From positions 1 to 59,403 of the forward strand of contig JAFSMP010000020.1 of NCBI GenBank assembly GCA_017447875.1: DNA of 59,403 nt. Direction: 5' to 3'. Within the stretch, counting starts at the first letter, position 1; the number at the start of each line of letters is the position of its first letter. Positions 1-8,620 of the stretch are shown one piece after another. The position numbers and the translations under genes were made by a program. The notes below the pieces were generated by a model. The model saw nothing but the letters and a program-made list of their open reading frames with translations, ran no database searches and was not told the DNA's origin. Source of the DNA: Paludibacteraceae bacterium. GTDB taxonomy: Bacteria > Bacteroidota > Bacteroidia > Bacteroidales > Paludibacteraceae.

Positions 1-727
1 CTTGACGAACTGCGGTGCATCGTCCCGGCAGTGGGTCTATCACGCCTCCTGCCATAGCAGCAGGGTCTGCAAGACGTTGTGCGGCGAGTGCCACACGCGC
101 TTCGTGACGCGCCTCTTCGGTGTCAGCGGAATCGAAATAACCGTTGCCCGACACACGCGTCATGTCGTACATCGTCGAAGCGACCGTTGCTTTGATGCGC
201 GTATCCGCTGCAGCGGCATTGAGCGCAATACCACCCCAGCCGCAGATGCCGATGATGCCGATGCGGTTTGCGTCCACTTCGGGCAGTTTAGAAAGGTAAT
301 CCACCGCCGCCATGAAATCCTCGGTATTGATGTCCGGCGAAGCCGTACGACGCGGTTCACCTGAACTCTCGCCTGTGAAAGAAGGATCAAAAGCCAGCGC
401 AACAAACCCACGCTCTGCCATCTTCATTGCATACAGACCCGAACTCTGCTCTTTCGTTGCGCCGAAAGGACCGGACACCGCTAAAGCGGCGAATTTGTGA
501 TTTGTGATTTGTGATTTGTCATTTGCCTTCGGCGTGTAAAGATCGCCAACTAACGTGAAGCCGTATTGGTTTTGGAAGGATACCTTCTTATGATTTACTT
601 TCTCACTAAGCGGGAACACTTTGTCCCAGGTGTCATTTGCACATTTACCCATTTTGTCATTTGAATTGGTGCAAGCAGCTAACGCGAGGACTGCAAGCAA
701 GGTGAATAGAATTTTACATTTACTCAT
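1..727 (-). CDS. alpha/beta hydrolase (dienelactone-hydrolase-like) lipoprotein, C-terminus beyond window
   Basis: The reading frame starts at an ATG ending at 727 and runs off the left edge, about 242 codons seen. The N-terminus is a lipoprotein signal (MSKCK, hydrophobic stretch, LALAAC lipobox), so the protein should be exported and lipid-anchored. After a short linker the fold reads as an alpha/beta hydrolase: 'ALAVSGPFGATKEQ' oxyanion-side strand, 'ERGFVALAFDPSFTGES', then the nucleophile-elbow region GIIGICGWGG with Cys in the expected place, as in some dienelactone-hydrolase relatives. Substrate unknown. Residues around 68-80 are a simple repeat (KSQITNHK type) inserted in frame. A promoter lies at 758-789. 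The family is fairly sure, the substrate open. Confidence 0.8.
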   Translation of the reverse strand, partial: MSKCKILFTLLAVLALAACTNSNDKMGKCANDTWDKVFPLSEKVNHKKVSFQNQYGFTLVGDLYTPKANDKSQITNHKFAALAVSGPFGATKEQSSGLYAMKMAERGFVALAFDPSFTGESSGEPRRTASPDINTEDFMAAVDYLSKLPEVDANRIGIIGICGWGGIALNAAAADTRIKATVASTMYDMTRVSGNGYFDSADTEEARHEARVALAAQRLADPAAMAGGVIDPLPGRCTAVRQ

Positions 728-757
728 TTTTTCTTTTGACCATTTGAAAATTTGCTG

Positions 758-789
758 CAAAGGTACAAAAAAATTTCCGTATATGCAAA
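758..789 (-). promoter_or_regulatory. Bacteroidota-type promoter for the hydrolase gene
   Basis: On the minus strand TTTG (786-789) is followed after exactly 20 bases by TACCTTTG (758-765), matching the -33/-7 consensus of the primary sigma factor in Bacteroidota. The start codon follows about 30 bases downstream of the -7 box. Confidence 0.75.
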
Positions 790-834
790 TTATTCAGGGT
801 ACATTTTGTCATTTGCGGGATTTTCGGCACAAAA

Positions 835-859
835 AGAGCACTCGTTCATAGAGTGCTCT
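835..859 (-). terminator. rho-independent terminator after the pectate lyase gene
   Basis: AGAGCACTC (835-843) and GAGTGCTCT (851-859) form a 9-bp stem with a 7-base loop; on the minus strand it is followed by TTTT. It lies 24 bases past the stop at 883. The same stem sequence is reused in the terminator at 3211-3242. Confidence 0.8.
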
Positions 860-882
860 TATCGGGATTTGGGAGATCGCGT

Positions 883-3108
883 TTATCGTGTGAACTTCGC
901 AGAAACAGCGTACGTTCCGGCAGTAAGGCGCACGACATACAGACCGTTTCCTTCCGGCATTTCAAGAACTTGGTAGTACTCCGCTCCGGAGCTGAGACGC
1001 GTCAGCGGAATGCGTTGAACCATGCGTCCGCTCAGATCAAAGAGCGTCAGCTCTGCCTCTGCAACCGCATTGGGAACCGAGAAACGAACAATCCGCTCGT
1101 TAGCCGAGTTTCCGGCGATGACGTCGATAGAGCCATTCTTCTCCGGATTCACGATGACCTGCGTAAGGGAAGTAGCGGTATCGTTTAGTTGAAACTCATA
1201 CGGACCCAGATCACGTGCTGTGCCGCTAACATTTACTGCCAAGAAGGGGAAGTCTGCCAGCATCTGAGCCAGATTAGGCGTAACGGACGAGGGCACTTCA
1301 CAGCCTGCATCAACGAGATTAGAACCCGGCAGAAGGCGTGCAAAACGGGAAGGCATCGATCCATCTCCACGACGAGGAGCTATAGCATCTGCTTCGCTGA
1401 GTGAGACATAATCCGAACGCGAGAAAGAAGTCACCAGATGGTTCGTCCAAGCTAATTTGCTATGAGAGGTTGCCAAGGCGTTATAGTCGTCTGTTCCCAC
1501 TGAAATCTCCTGACGACCGAAGCAGACGTTATTATAGTAATACGTATTGGCATCAGAGCCTCCTGACTCGAACATGTAGTCATAGGAGTTATCGAAAGCG
1601 AGACATCCGATGAGCACATGTCCGCCTTTGTGGCTGTTACAGTCAAAACCCTTGACGGAGCTGGAGATGTCGCATCCGAAAGCCACGCAGCGGTACGCAT
1701 AGTGAATACCCTGACTGCTGCCACCGGTTCCGTTGCCGCCCAATTTGATACCATTACCGTTGCCGGAGAAGGAAGCCGAGCCATCAAAATACTGCTTTAC
1801 CCAGAGATGGTCAGAAGCGTTGCCGGATTCCCATGCCCAGCATTCTGCGAGGATCACATCGTAATCGGTCTCAAAAAGATCCCAAGCATCATCAGAGTTA
1901 CGCCAAGCGCGGCAACGGATGAAACGGTTGCCTATGCCATTATGCATCTTGCAGGCAAAACCATCTGCATCGGAACCGTAGTTAGCATCGTAATCGCAGT
2001 TATGATGCGAGTCACAATCGACGATATCGTTATAAGCGCAATAGGAGCCGTCGTTCTTACTGATGCCGGGGAACGAATCGGAGAACTTATGTCCAAAACC
2101 GAGCTGGATGCCGGTATCGAGGTTATAAGAGAACTCGCAGCGCTCAATGCGGTTGTGGGAACCTTCCAGTTTGATGGCATTGTCGGCAGCGTGCATGAGA
2201 TGCAGACCAAAGAGGATCCAGTAATTACCGGTTATGAGCATTCCGCGGTCTCCCACATTGTTCTTATTGCGGTTACAATCCAATAACTGCTGCTCGAAAT
2301 CAAAGATCGGCGCTTCGTTCTCATAAGCAGAAATGACAATCGGCTCAGCTGCGGTTCCGGACTGAGAGAGACGAACCGTCAGTTTTCCGTCTGTTCCCCG
2401 CCATGACATCATATAGCGTCCGCCTCGACAATAGATCACATCGCCTGCCTGTGCTACAGAGATTGCTTTGCCGAGGTTATACCACGGATTCTCAAACGAA
2501 CCGTTACCTGTCTCGTCGTTACCCTCTGGAGAGATATAATAGGTAGCATGTGTAGCTACATATTCCGGACGGGTAAATTCCGGATCAGGTTCGCCGGGTA
2601 CAACCGTTCCGCCACCTTGATCTTGACCCTGCACAGGGCTTTTGAGGAGAACATCATCAATAAATATACTGCTTGCAAGGCCTTTTATACGTACGCGCAC
2701 ATTTAAAGAGGAGTCCGCCGGAACAGCATGAGAATACGAGGAGAACGACGAGGAAGAAGATGGGATAGAAAGGGTGTCTATCACTTGCCATGCCTCTGAA
2801 CCGATCTGGTATGCAATCTCCACTTTCTTGTTACTGCCGCCGGATCGATATTTGAACTCAATCATTGCGAGGCTGTCCATCGCAGGCGAGATCATATATG
2901 CGCCCGAGTTGTTGAACTTAATAGCGATGACATTACTGGACTTGTTATACACAGCCCCGCCACCAAATGTCCACGTACCCGAAGGAAGATCTACATTCGT
3001 CTCCGTGGACCATGTTCCGGAATTAAGAGAGTTGAAGTCCTCCGAAAGATCAGCCCGAACTCCGAGAGTGATCAGGCTAAAAAGAGCAAGAAGTGTTACC
3101 TTTTTCAT
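883..3108 (-). CDS. secreted pectate lyase, polysaccharide lyase family 9-like, with type IX sorting-like C-terminus
   Basis: 741 aa. Signal peptide at 1-19 (MKKVTLLALFSLITLGVRA). Residues about 20-155 look like a carbohydrate-binding-type beta-sandwich. From about 185 the sequence is a right-handed parallel beta-helix opening with 'YYISPEGNDE'. PL9 hallmarks are visible: SDADGFACK near 380, RNSDDAWDLF near 406 (the Asp cluster that binds Ca2+ in Pel9A) and GIKLGG near 453 (the probable catalytic Lys). The last about 80 residues (LTLFDLSGRMVQRIPL...GLYVVRL) fit a type A T9SS C-terminal domain, so export to the cell surface is likely. Expected reaction: beta-elimination of (de-esterified) pectin. 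It appears monocistronic, with its own terminator at 835-859. Upstream a -7-like box TACCTTTG lies at 3137-3144 without a good -33. Confidence 0.85.
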   Translation of the reverse strand: MKKVTLLALFSLITLGVRADLSEDFNSLNSGTWSTETNVDLPSGTWTFGGGAVYNKSSNVIAIKFNNSGAYMISPAMDSLAMIEFKYRSGGSNKKVEIAYQIGSEAWQVIDTLSIPSSSSSFSSYSHAVPADSSLNVRVRIKGLASSIFIDDVLLKSPVQGQDQGGGTVVPGEPDPEFTRPEYVATHATYYISPEGNDETGNGSFENPWYNLGKAISVAQAGDVIYCRGGRYMMSWRGTDGKLTVRLSQSGTAAEPIVISAYENEAPIFDFEQQLLDCNRNKNNVGDRGMLITGNYWILFGLHLMHAADNAIKLEGSHNRIERCEFSYNLDTGIQLGFGHKFSDSFPGISKNDGSYCAYNDIVDCDSHHNCDYDANYGSDADGFACKMHNGIGNRFIRCRAWRNSDDAWDLFETDYDVILAECWAWESGNASDHLWVKQYFDGSASFSGNGNGIKLGGNGTGGSSQGIHYAYRCVAFGCDISSSVKGFDCNSHKGGHVLIGCLAFDNSYDYMFESGGSDANTYYYNNVCFGRQEISVGTDDYNALATSHSKLAWTNHLVTSFSRSDYVSLSEADAIAPRRGDGSMPSRFARLLPGSNLVDAGCEVPSSVTPNLAQMLADFPFLAVNVSGTARDLGPYEFQLNDTATSLTQVIVNPEKNGSIDVIAGNSANERIVRFSVPNAVAEAELTLFDLSGRMVQRIPLTRLSSGAEYYQVLEMPEGNGLYVVRLTAGTYAVSAKFTR

Positions 3109-3210
3109 GTTCTGTCAAGTTTTTGAATTGATGCTGCAAAGGTAGTGCTTTTTTTGCAAACGCTTGTATATTAATTACCGAAAAATGTGTAAAAAACGAA
3201 AAAAACAACA

Positions 3211-3242
3211 AAAAAAAAGAGCACTCGCTCTTGGAGTGCTCT
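3211..3242 (-). terminator. rho-independent terminator after the Hsp20 gene
   Basis: On the minus strand AGAGCACTC (rc of 3234-3242), loop of 7, GAGTGCTCT (rc of 3218-3226), then a run of eight T (3211-3218). It is 23 bases past the Hsp20 stop. Confidence 0.9.
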
Positions 3243-3264
3243 GGTTTTTAGGGAACATGCCTCG

Positions 3265-3711
3265 TTATGAGATGGCGATTTGGCGTCCGGTCTTGCCTTC
3301 TTCGCGTTTGATCTTCGGCAGGTCGATGGTCAAGATACCATCTTCAACTTTTGCGCTAATCTTCGACTCATCCACATTGTCCGGCAAGGTGTACTTTTGC
3401 TCGAAGTTCGTGTATGCAAACTCGCGTCTCAAGTAGTGCGCATGTTTGTCTTCTTCCTTGTGTTCGAACTTGTTCTCGATGGCGACACACAGGTTGTGAT
3501 CCTCATCGACGTGTACTCGGCAGTACTCTTTCTTAACGCCCGGAGCAGCCAGTTCGACTACATAGCCTTGCTCGTTCTCTTTGACGTTAACCGAAGGCGC
3601 CACATTGCTTGCCGTGTTCAGCATGTCATTGTTCAAAAACTCATCAAATACTGTTGGAAACCATCCGTTTGTAGGCAGCCAACTGTTTCTACGACACATT
3701 GCATTTTTCAT
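3265..3711 (-). CDS. small heat-shock protein, Hsp20/alpha-crystallin family
   Basis: 148 aa with start at 3711, chosen because GGAGG lies 7 bases before this ATG; an in-frame ATG at 3717 is too close to it. The N-terminal arm is short; the alpha-crystallin domain spans about 35-135 (VNVKENEQGYVVELAAPGVKKE, then 'KISAKVEDGILTIDLPK', the usual L-P-hinge). The C-terminus 'RQIAIS' carries the I-x-I tail motif that docks oligomers. Role: ATP-independent holdase in the cytoplasm. The upstream region has a sigma-54 -24/-12 element at 3809-3824 with two 11-bp palindromes, so expression is probably driven by a sigma-54 activator rather than by a heat-shock box. Confidence 0.93.
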   Translation of the reverse strand: MKNAMCRRNSWLPTNGWFPTVFDEFLNNDMLNTASNVAPSVNVKENEQGYVVELAAPGVKKEYCRVHVDEDHNLCVAIENKFEHKEEDKHAHYLRREFAYTNFEQKYTLPDNVDESKISAKVEDGILTIDLPKIKREEGKTGRQIAIS

Positions 3712-3746
3712 AATCATTCCTCCAAATTTAGTTAAACGATGTTTAA

Positions 3747-3792
3747 CGTAGTTTGCGTAGTTTACGTGTTTTGCGTAGTATGCGTAGTTGCG
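3747..3792. repeat. degenerate tandem repeat in the Hsp20 leader
   Basis: About five imperfect copies of a 9-base unit close to CGTAGTTTG lie between the predicted sigma-54 transcription start and the Hsp20 ATG. Being untranslated, copy changes would alter only leader length. Confidence 0.55.
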
Positions 3793-3808
3793 TTTTCACC
3801 CTAAATAA

Positions 3809-3869
3809 GGCAATAAGCGTGCCAAGTCCGGTTTTCTGCCAATTTGTCCACTTTTCGTGACAATTTGTC
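3809..3869 (-). promoter_or_regulatory. sigma-54 promoter and two activator palindromes for hsp20
   Basis: On the minus strand TGGCACGCTTATTGCC (rc of 3809-3824) has the -24 GG and -12 GC exactly 10 bases apart, the sigma-54 signature TGGCAC-N5-TTGC. Upstream lie near-palindromes GCCAATTTGTC (3839-3849) and GACAATTTGTC (3859-3869), about 20 bases apart, a likely enhancer-binding-protein array. A matching arrangement sits at 5322-5382. Confidence 0.75.
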
Positions 3870-3892
3870 CATCTTCCTGCAAATATGTCATA

Positions 3893-4687
3893 TTATTTCC
3901 TCGATGCATGAACCGAGACATCTATCTGCTCCGTACGCGGAATCCACTCGGAATAAACTTGTGCGGCGGTCTCAGCATCGTTACGGGCAATCGTGTGGAG
4001 ATAGTGATAAACCGACTCGTCGGTCTCGTTGGGCAGCAAGGTCAGAAGGCAGGTGAGTGTGTCACCCAAGAAGGTCTCCTTGAGCCAATGAATCGTCAGG
4101 CATCTAATCGCGTGTGCGTCCATGAATGCCTCGTCTGCAGACTGCATGGCGATAGAGAGGTACGTGCGGTTATTGACATGTCCGTTGAAATCGAGGTTAA
4201 TGGGATTGACACGGTGTTCAATCTGTTGGAGCGGTGTGCCATCCGTCGGGAAACGGCGTTTCTTGTGGGTCTCAGAGGTCATCTCCGGCAGGACAGGTAT
4301 CTGCGGTTGGAATGGCGTCATCGGCGCAAGACGATGTGCTTCGGTGTCCAATAACGTCCAACAGCCGTAGCCATGCGCCACTTCTATTCCATCTAACCGA
4401 CGTACACGGAACTCGGCATAGAGCCGTAGCGCACTCACTTCGCTGTTCCAAACGGTCACCTCGATGTCATCCGACCAAAGAGCCGTTTGCTTTTCAAACC
4501 ACGCGCTGAACTCAGTAATAACCCAGATTCGGTTCTGTTTGATGACGTCAAAAGCAGCAAGATGCAGGCACGACATATAGCGTGCCCAGCAATCTTGATA
4601 ATAGAGCAGGACAGCGTTCGGCGTCATCCGGTAACGCGTGTCCATATCCGCTGCTGTGAGCGAATAACGATGGGTGTATTGGTTCAT
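3893..4687 (-). CDS. acyl-ACP thioesterase, FatA/FatB (TE14) type
   Basis: 264 aa. Two hot-dog domains: the first begins 'MNQYTHRYSLTAADMDTRYRMTP' and carries the helix 'LLYYQDCWARYM'; the second carries 'NPINLDFNGHVNNRTYL', the conserved N-x-H-x-N...Y region where plant and bacterial TE14 enzymes place catalytic Asn/His. It releases fatty acids from acyl-ACP. The start at 4687 shares ATGA with the stop of the DUF308 gene, so the two are translationally coupled and probably transcribed from the sigma-54 element at 5322-5337. Confidence 0.85.
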   Translation of the reverse strand: MNQYTHRYSLTAADMDTRYRMTPNAVLLYYQDCWARYMSCLHLAAFDVIKQNRIWVITEFSAWFEKQTALWSDDIEVTVWNSEVSALRLYAEFRVRRLDGIEVAHGYGCWTLLDTEAHRLAPMTPFQPQIPVLPEMTSETHKKRRFPTDGTPLQQIEHRVNPINLDFNGHVNNRTYLSIAMQSADEAFMDAHAIRCLTIHWLKETFLGDTLTCLLTLLPNETDESVYHYLHTIARNDAETAAQVYSEWIPRTEQIDVSVHASRK

Positions 4688-5277
4688 TTTACCTCTTCCC
4701 AATCGATGTCGGTCACTTCGCGGAGACGGTCATGCAGTTTGACGAAGCGTTTCTCCACTTTGTTGACGACAGCCACTTTGACCCAGTTGCCGATACCGTC
4801 GAGAATGATACCTAAACCGACAATCCAAGCGATCGTCTCTGCGCTGACATTCGGGTTCACGAGGCAGTACACGCCGAAGCATGCCGCCAATACGCCGAAA
4901 CAGCAGACAATCCACCAACGGCGGAAACCGACACGTTTGAAGTCAAACGAACTGATAGCGAGGTTGATGCCTTCGAAGAGCAACCAGAAAGCGAAGATGA
5001 ACGGCAGCGCTACCATCAATGGAGCCGGATGGAAAACCATGATCGCGCCGAGGATGATTTGCAGCAAAGCCGAAAGGAACATCAGTCCGCTCATGGGGAT
5101 AAACCCGCGTGTAGCCGACCATGCCGCCATCTCTGTGCAACCGCCAAGGAAGAACATCAAACCAAATACCCAAGCCAGGCTTAACAATGTGGTTCCCGGG
5201 CAGAGGATACACATTACGCCGAGTGCTACGAGTGCGACACCCGCAATACACATCCAAATTTTAGTACTCGTTTTCAT
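4684..5277 (-). CDS. DUF308 / HdeD-like multi-spanning membrane protein
   Basis: 197 aa from the ATG at 5277 (an alternative in-frame ATG at 5298 adds seven residues). Six hydrophobic segments are evident, arranged as paired helices with 'CPGTTLLSLAWVFGLMFFLGG' and 'NPNVSAETIAWIVGLGIILDG' as internal duplicates, typical of the HdeD/DUF308 fold. In enterobacteria HdeD is an acid-stress membrane protein; here the role is inferred only. It is the first gene of a two-gene unit with the thioesterase. Confidence 0.82.
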   Translation of the reverse strand: MKTSTKIWMCIAGVALVALGVMCILCPGTTLLSLAWVFGLMFFLGGCTEMAAWSATRGFIPMSGLMFLSALLQIILGAIMVFHPAPLMVALPFIFAFWLLFEGINLAISSFDFKRVGFRRWWIVCCFGVLAACFGVYCLVNPNVSAETIAWIVGLGIILDGIGNWVKVAVVNKVEKRFVKLHDRLREVTDIDWEEVK

Positions 5278-5321
5278 ACGTATAGAATTTAAAAACATAC
5301 TTGCGTTTACTCTCAGAAAGT

Positions 5322-5382
5322 GGCAATAAACGTGCCAGCCTATTTGTCTCTGCCAATTTGTCTATTCTTATGCCAAATTGTC
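5322..5382 (-). promoter_or_regulatory. sigma-54 promoter and activator sites for the DUF308-thioesterase operon
   Basis: On the minus strand TGGCACGTTTATTGCC (rc of 5322-5337) keeps GG-N10-GC. GCCAATTTGTC (5352-5362) and GCCAAATTGTC (5372-5382) lie upstream with 20-base spacing, matching the palindromes before hsp20. Between 5383 and 5468 I see no other feature. Confidence 0.75.
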
Positions 5383-5468
5383 GTTTTACTGCGGTTTTAT
5401 CAGATATTTTTGCCTAATTCGTACGCCTCTGCACATCGTCCTTGAAGACACACGCGCCTGTCTCCTGA

Positions 5469-6095
5469 CTACGGTTTGAGGATTTTCTTGACCATGCGGA
5501 TGATTTCCGCTTTGCGGTGGGCGATGTAGTCTCGCACTTGGTCGTCGGTCTGCGAAAGCAGGTCTTGGAACATCGGCAGAGAAACGAACGTAAAGACCGT
5601 CAACGAAGCAATAGTGATCATCAGATCGAAAGGGTCTATTTTGGTAATATGTCCGGCTTGCTGTTCTTGCTTGAGGCGCGCGTCAAACTGCATGTAGAGC
5701 ATCGCATAAGTGGGATTCTTGACAAATTTCTCCCGCATGTACTTTCGCCGCTCGGGGTTGTTAACCAACTCTTCCAATACAAAGTACGGCAAACGCGGAT
5801 TGCTTGACAGCGCATCAAAATACATGGAAATCGCTTGCTCGATAAAGCGGTCAAACGACTCCTCATTCGCCAAAGAGCGTCCGATGACATTCAATGCCGC
5901 CAAGACTTGCTCCAGAAAAATCTGCCGGAAGAGGTTCTCTTTCGTGCGGTAATAATAATGTACGAGCGCCTGCGTACAGCCGACCTCTTTGGCTATCTGC
6001 GTGGTCGAAGTAGCCGCATAGCCCTGTTCGAAAAACAGCTGTTGTGCCACCTCGCGAATCCGCAGTTCCATCGAGTCATTTTCACATTTATTCAT
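5469..6095 (-). CDS. TetR-family transcriptional regulator
   Basis: 208 aa. The N-terminal TetR HTH is clear (LRIREVAQQLFFEQGYAATSTTQIAKEVG, then 'ALVHYYYRTKENLFRQIF'). The rest is an all-helical ligand/dimer domain without recognisable specificity. The first eight residues (MNKCENDS) read like the genome's simple CATTTT/CACATTTATT repeat, so the ATG at 6071 (MELRIREV) may be the true start. The promoter at 6117-6148 fits either. Targets unknown; the nearest candidates are the upstream activase operon or itself. Confidence 0.88.
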   Translation of the reverse strand: MNKCENDSMELRIREVAQQLFFEQGYAATSTTQIAKEVGCTQALVHYYYRTKENLFRQIFLEQVLAALNVIGRSLANEESFDRFIEQAISMYFDALSSNPRLPYFVLEELVNNPERRKYMREKFVKNPTYAMLYMQFDARLKQEQQAGHITKIDPFDLMITIASLTVFTFVSLPMFQDLLSQTDDQVRDYIAHRKAEIIRMVKKILKP

Positions 6096-6116
6096 TTTTC
6101 ACATTTATTTTGCGTA

Positions 6117-6148
6117 CAAAGGTACAACTTTTTTCGGACATGGGCAAA
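6117..6148 (-). promoter_or_regulatory. Bacteroidota-type promoter for the TetR gene
   Basis: Minus-strand TTTG (6145-6148), 20-base spacer, TACCTTTG (6117-6124). It begins directly beside the stop codon of the activase-like gene at 6149. Confidence 0.75.
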
Positions 6149-8620
6149 TTATTGCAGCAAAAAATGCAATCGGTTGGTGATATTGGCGTCGGATGTGCCG
6201 GCATCGAAGTCGAGGAAAAGCAAAGACAGATGCGGGTAGAGATCTTTGTAACGGCGTTCGATTCCTTTGCTGATGATGTGGTTGGCAATGCAGCCGAAGG
6301 GTTGCAGCGAGACCACTTTGTGGATGCCGTGATCCGCCAAGTCGCATATCTCGCCGGGCAGGAACCATCCCTCGCCGAAGTCCGCTGCGGAGTTGATGAC
6401 GCGGCGGCTCTTGTGCCAGATGTCCATGATATCCGTGAAAGGACGGTAGAACGGGTAGTCGCCGCAGAGACGGTCATAGACATGCGCATAGTGGAGCAAA
6501 AAACGGTTGACGAGCTTTGCCTGCCAGGGTTTTAGACCGTCCTTGCGGATATGCTGCTCGCGGTTGATGAAGGCGTTAGGGATGGACGTGGAGAAGAACC
6601 CCGTGATCGCCGGCGGCACTACTTCCACGCCGTGCTCCATGAGCCAGCGGACGACGCCGTGGTTCGAGAACGAGTTGTACTTGACGTATATCTCGCCGAC
6701 CACACCGACTACCGGCACTTGTTTGGTGGTGTCCGTCATCTCCGTAAACGCGCCTGCCGCTTCCTTCATGAGCCGGCGGATTCCCCGGTAGTCGCGTTTG
6801 AGCAGAAGTGGCTGCGCGGCATTGAGGTAATGGTCGTACAGCTTGCGCGCCGAGCCGGGCTTACGCTCGCGCGGAACGGCGGGGTAATAGAGTTTGGCTA
6901 ACGCGTCTGCAAAATACAGCGCCTCAAGCGTTGGACGGATGAGTCTCAACCAGTTGATCTCAAAACCCGGTTGGCTGTTTTTGAGGCTCGGACCGATGGC
7001 TACGGCTATCACCGGCACTTGGCTCATGCCTGCCGCCACCAGAGCGTTTTTGATGAGCGCATAGTAGTTCGACGCACGGCATTGGCCGCCTGTCTGCGTG
7101 ATCGCCACGGCGGTCTTCGAGAGGTCGTACTTGCCGGATTTCAAAGCCCGCATGATCGAACCCACCACGATAGTAGCCGGATAGCAGATGTCGTTGTTCG
7201 CCACGTGCAGCCCTTCTTCGGCATCCGCCTGCGTCGCCATCGGAAGGGACTCGATGCGGTAACCCGCCAAGGCAAAGATAGTGGGCAGGAACTCGTTATA
7301 ACCCTCTGCGAAATACGGGGTTAAGATGACGCGGTCTTTGTCTTCCACCTCAAATGGCTTTGTGGTGAAAGGCGCTTTGTTTCCGAGATCTCGAGATTTC
7401 GATATTTCGGGATTTCGAGGGGCGGCATTGACACTTTCTACAAGCGAACGGACGCGGAGACGGAGTGAACCGATGTTGTTCACATCGTCGATTTTGAGGA
7501 CGGTGAGGTTCTTGCCGTAACGCGACAGGATTGCCCGCACTTCGTCCAGGATGAACGCATCGGGACCGCAACCGAAAGACGTCAGTTCGACCATGTGCAG
7601 GTTGTTGTACGGGTTGTTTCCGACCCAATGGGCAGCCTTGAAAATGCGATTCGGGTACGCCCATTGTGCCATCGCGTTCAGTTCGTCATAGACGCCTTGA
7701 CCTTCGTGCGCCGCCACATTCTCCGTGATCACATCAATACCCATCGCCGCAATCGCGTCGGCAATCTTATGCTGAATAAGCGGGTCGATATGGTAAGGCC
7801 GCGCAGCCAAGAGAATAACCATCCGGCCTGCCGCGCGCGCCTCGTTGAAGACTTGCATATTGCGTTTTTCCAATGCGTCGAGATAGTTCTGCTGCGCTGT
7901 AATCGCTTGCGTGATAGCCGTTTGAGCGGCGGATTCGCTGATATTGAGCGTAGCGAGGTATTCTACTAATGACGCCCGCAAAAGTTCCTCGTCCTTGAAC
8001 GAGATGGTCGGCGCGTCCAAAGGAATGCCGTAGTTCTTCTCGGGGTTGATGGCACTCTTGATTACATCCGAATAACCGCTGACGACCGGGCAGTTGAAAC
8101 TGTTCTTGGATTGCTCGTCCTCCTTGCGTTCGAACACCACCCACGGATAGAAAATGCGGTCCACTTGTTTCTCGATAAGGTCCATCACATGTCCGTGCAT
8201 CAGTTTGGCGGGATAGCAGATATTGTCCGCCACGATGGTCCGCACACCTTTGTCGAAAAGTTTGGTCGTACTCATGCCGCTCAGCCGCACACGCATCCCG
8301 CAACACCCGAAAAGTGTCTGCCAGAACGGGTAGTTCTCATAGATGCCGAGGCCGCGGGGAAGACCGATTGTTATTTGTGATTTGTCATTTGTGATTTGTG
8401 ATTTTTCAAAGAGTAATTTATATTTCTCCTCAAACATATTGACGCCTTTATGCGTGCCATCGCCTTCGTTGGAATAGACGCGCTCGCAGTTATTACCCGA
8501 CACATACTGCCGCCCGTTCGCAAACGAATAGACGCGCACCTGGCAATGGTTCTGACAACCCGGACAGATCTCTTCTTTCTCCTCGAAATGGTCAGATTGC
8601 AGCAGCTCGTTCAGTTTCAT
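6149..8620 (-). CDS. 2-hydroxyacyl-CoA dehydratase activase-related protein, DUF2229/HgdB-like part
   Basis: 823 aa. Start at 8620 is fixed by a strong Shine-Dalgarno (AAAGGAGG, about 6 bases upstream) and the ATGA overlap with the preceding gene. N-terminal cysteines (CPGCQNHCQ...NNC, residues about 14-45) look like an iron-sulfur site. DUF2229 follows ([17 protein letters not shown]), then HgdB/C-like blocks ([12 protein letters not shown]...[12 protein letters not shown]). In many anaerobes this region is fused to the two BcrAD/BadFG ATPase domains as one protein of about 1400 aa; here it is a separate cistron. Two in-frame simple repeats interrupt it (8372-8405 and 7383-7420). Likely an ATP-driven electron-transfer protein of unknown client. 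Confidence 0.85.
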   Translation of the reverse strand: MKLNELLQSDHFEEKEEICPGCQNHCQVRVYSFANGRQYVSGNNCERVYSNEGDGTHKGVNMFEEKYKLLFEKSQITNDKSQITIGLPRGLGIYENYPFWQTLFGCCGMRVRLSGMSTTKLFDKGVRTIVADNICYPAKLMHGHVMDLIEKQVDRIFYPWVVFERKEDEQSKNSFNCPVVSGYSDVIKSAINPEKNYGIPLDAPTISFKDEELLRASLVEYLATLNISESAAQTAITQAITAQQNYLDALEKRNMQVFNEARAAGRMVILLAARPYHIDPLIQHKIADAIAAMGIDVITENVAAHEGQGVYDELNAMAQWAYPNRIFKAAHWVGNNPYNNLHMVELTSFGCGPDAFILDEVRAILSRYGKNLTVLKIDDVNNIGSLRLRVRSLVESVNAAPRNPEISKSRDLGNKAPFTTKPFEVEDKDRVILTPYFAEGYNEFLPTIFALAGYRIESLPMATQADAEEGLHVANNDICYPATIVVGSIMRALKSGKYDLSKTAVAITQTGGQCRASNYYALIKNALVAAGMSQVPVIAVAIGPSLKNSQPGFEINWLRLIRPTLEALYFADALAKLYYPAVPRERKPGSARKLYDHYLNAAQPLLLKRDYRGIRRLMKEAAGAFTEMTDTTKQVPVVGVVGEIYVKYNSFSNHGVVRWLMEHGVEVVPPAITGFFSTSIPNAFINREQHIRKDGLKPWQAKLVNRFLLHYAHVYDRLCGDYPFYRPFTDIMDIWHKSRRVINSAADFGEGWFLPGEICDLADHGIHKVVSLQPFGCIANHIISKGIERRYKDLYPHLSLLFLDFDAGTSDANITNRLHFLLQ

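Noticed and set aside
1618-2286. Plus-strand frame of 222 codons opposite the pectate lyase
   Set aside because: Shadow of a gene with clear domains; the translated sequence has no family features.
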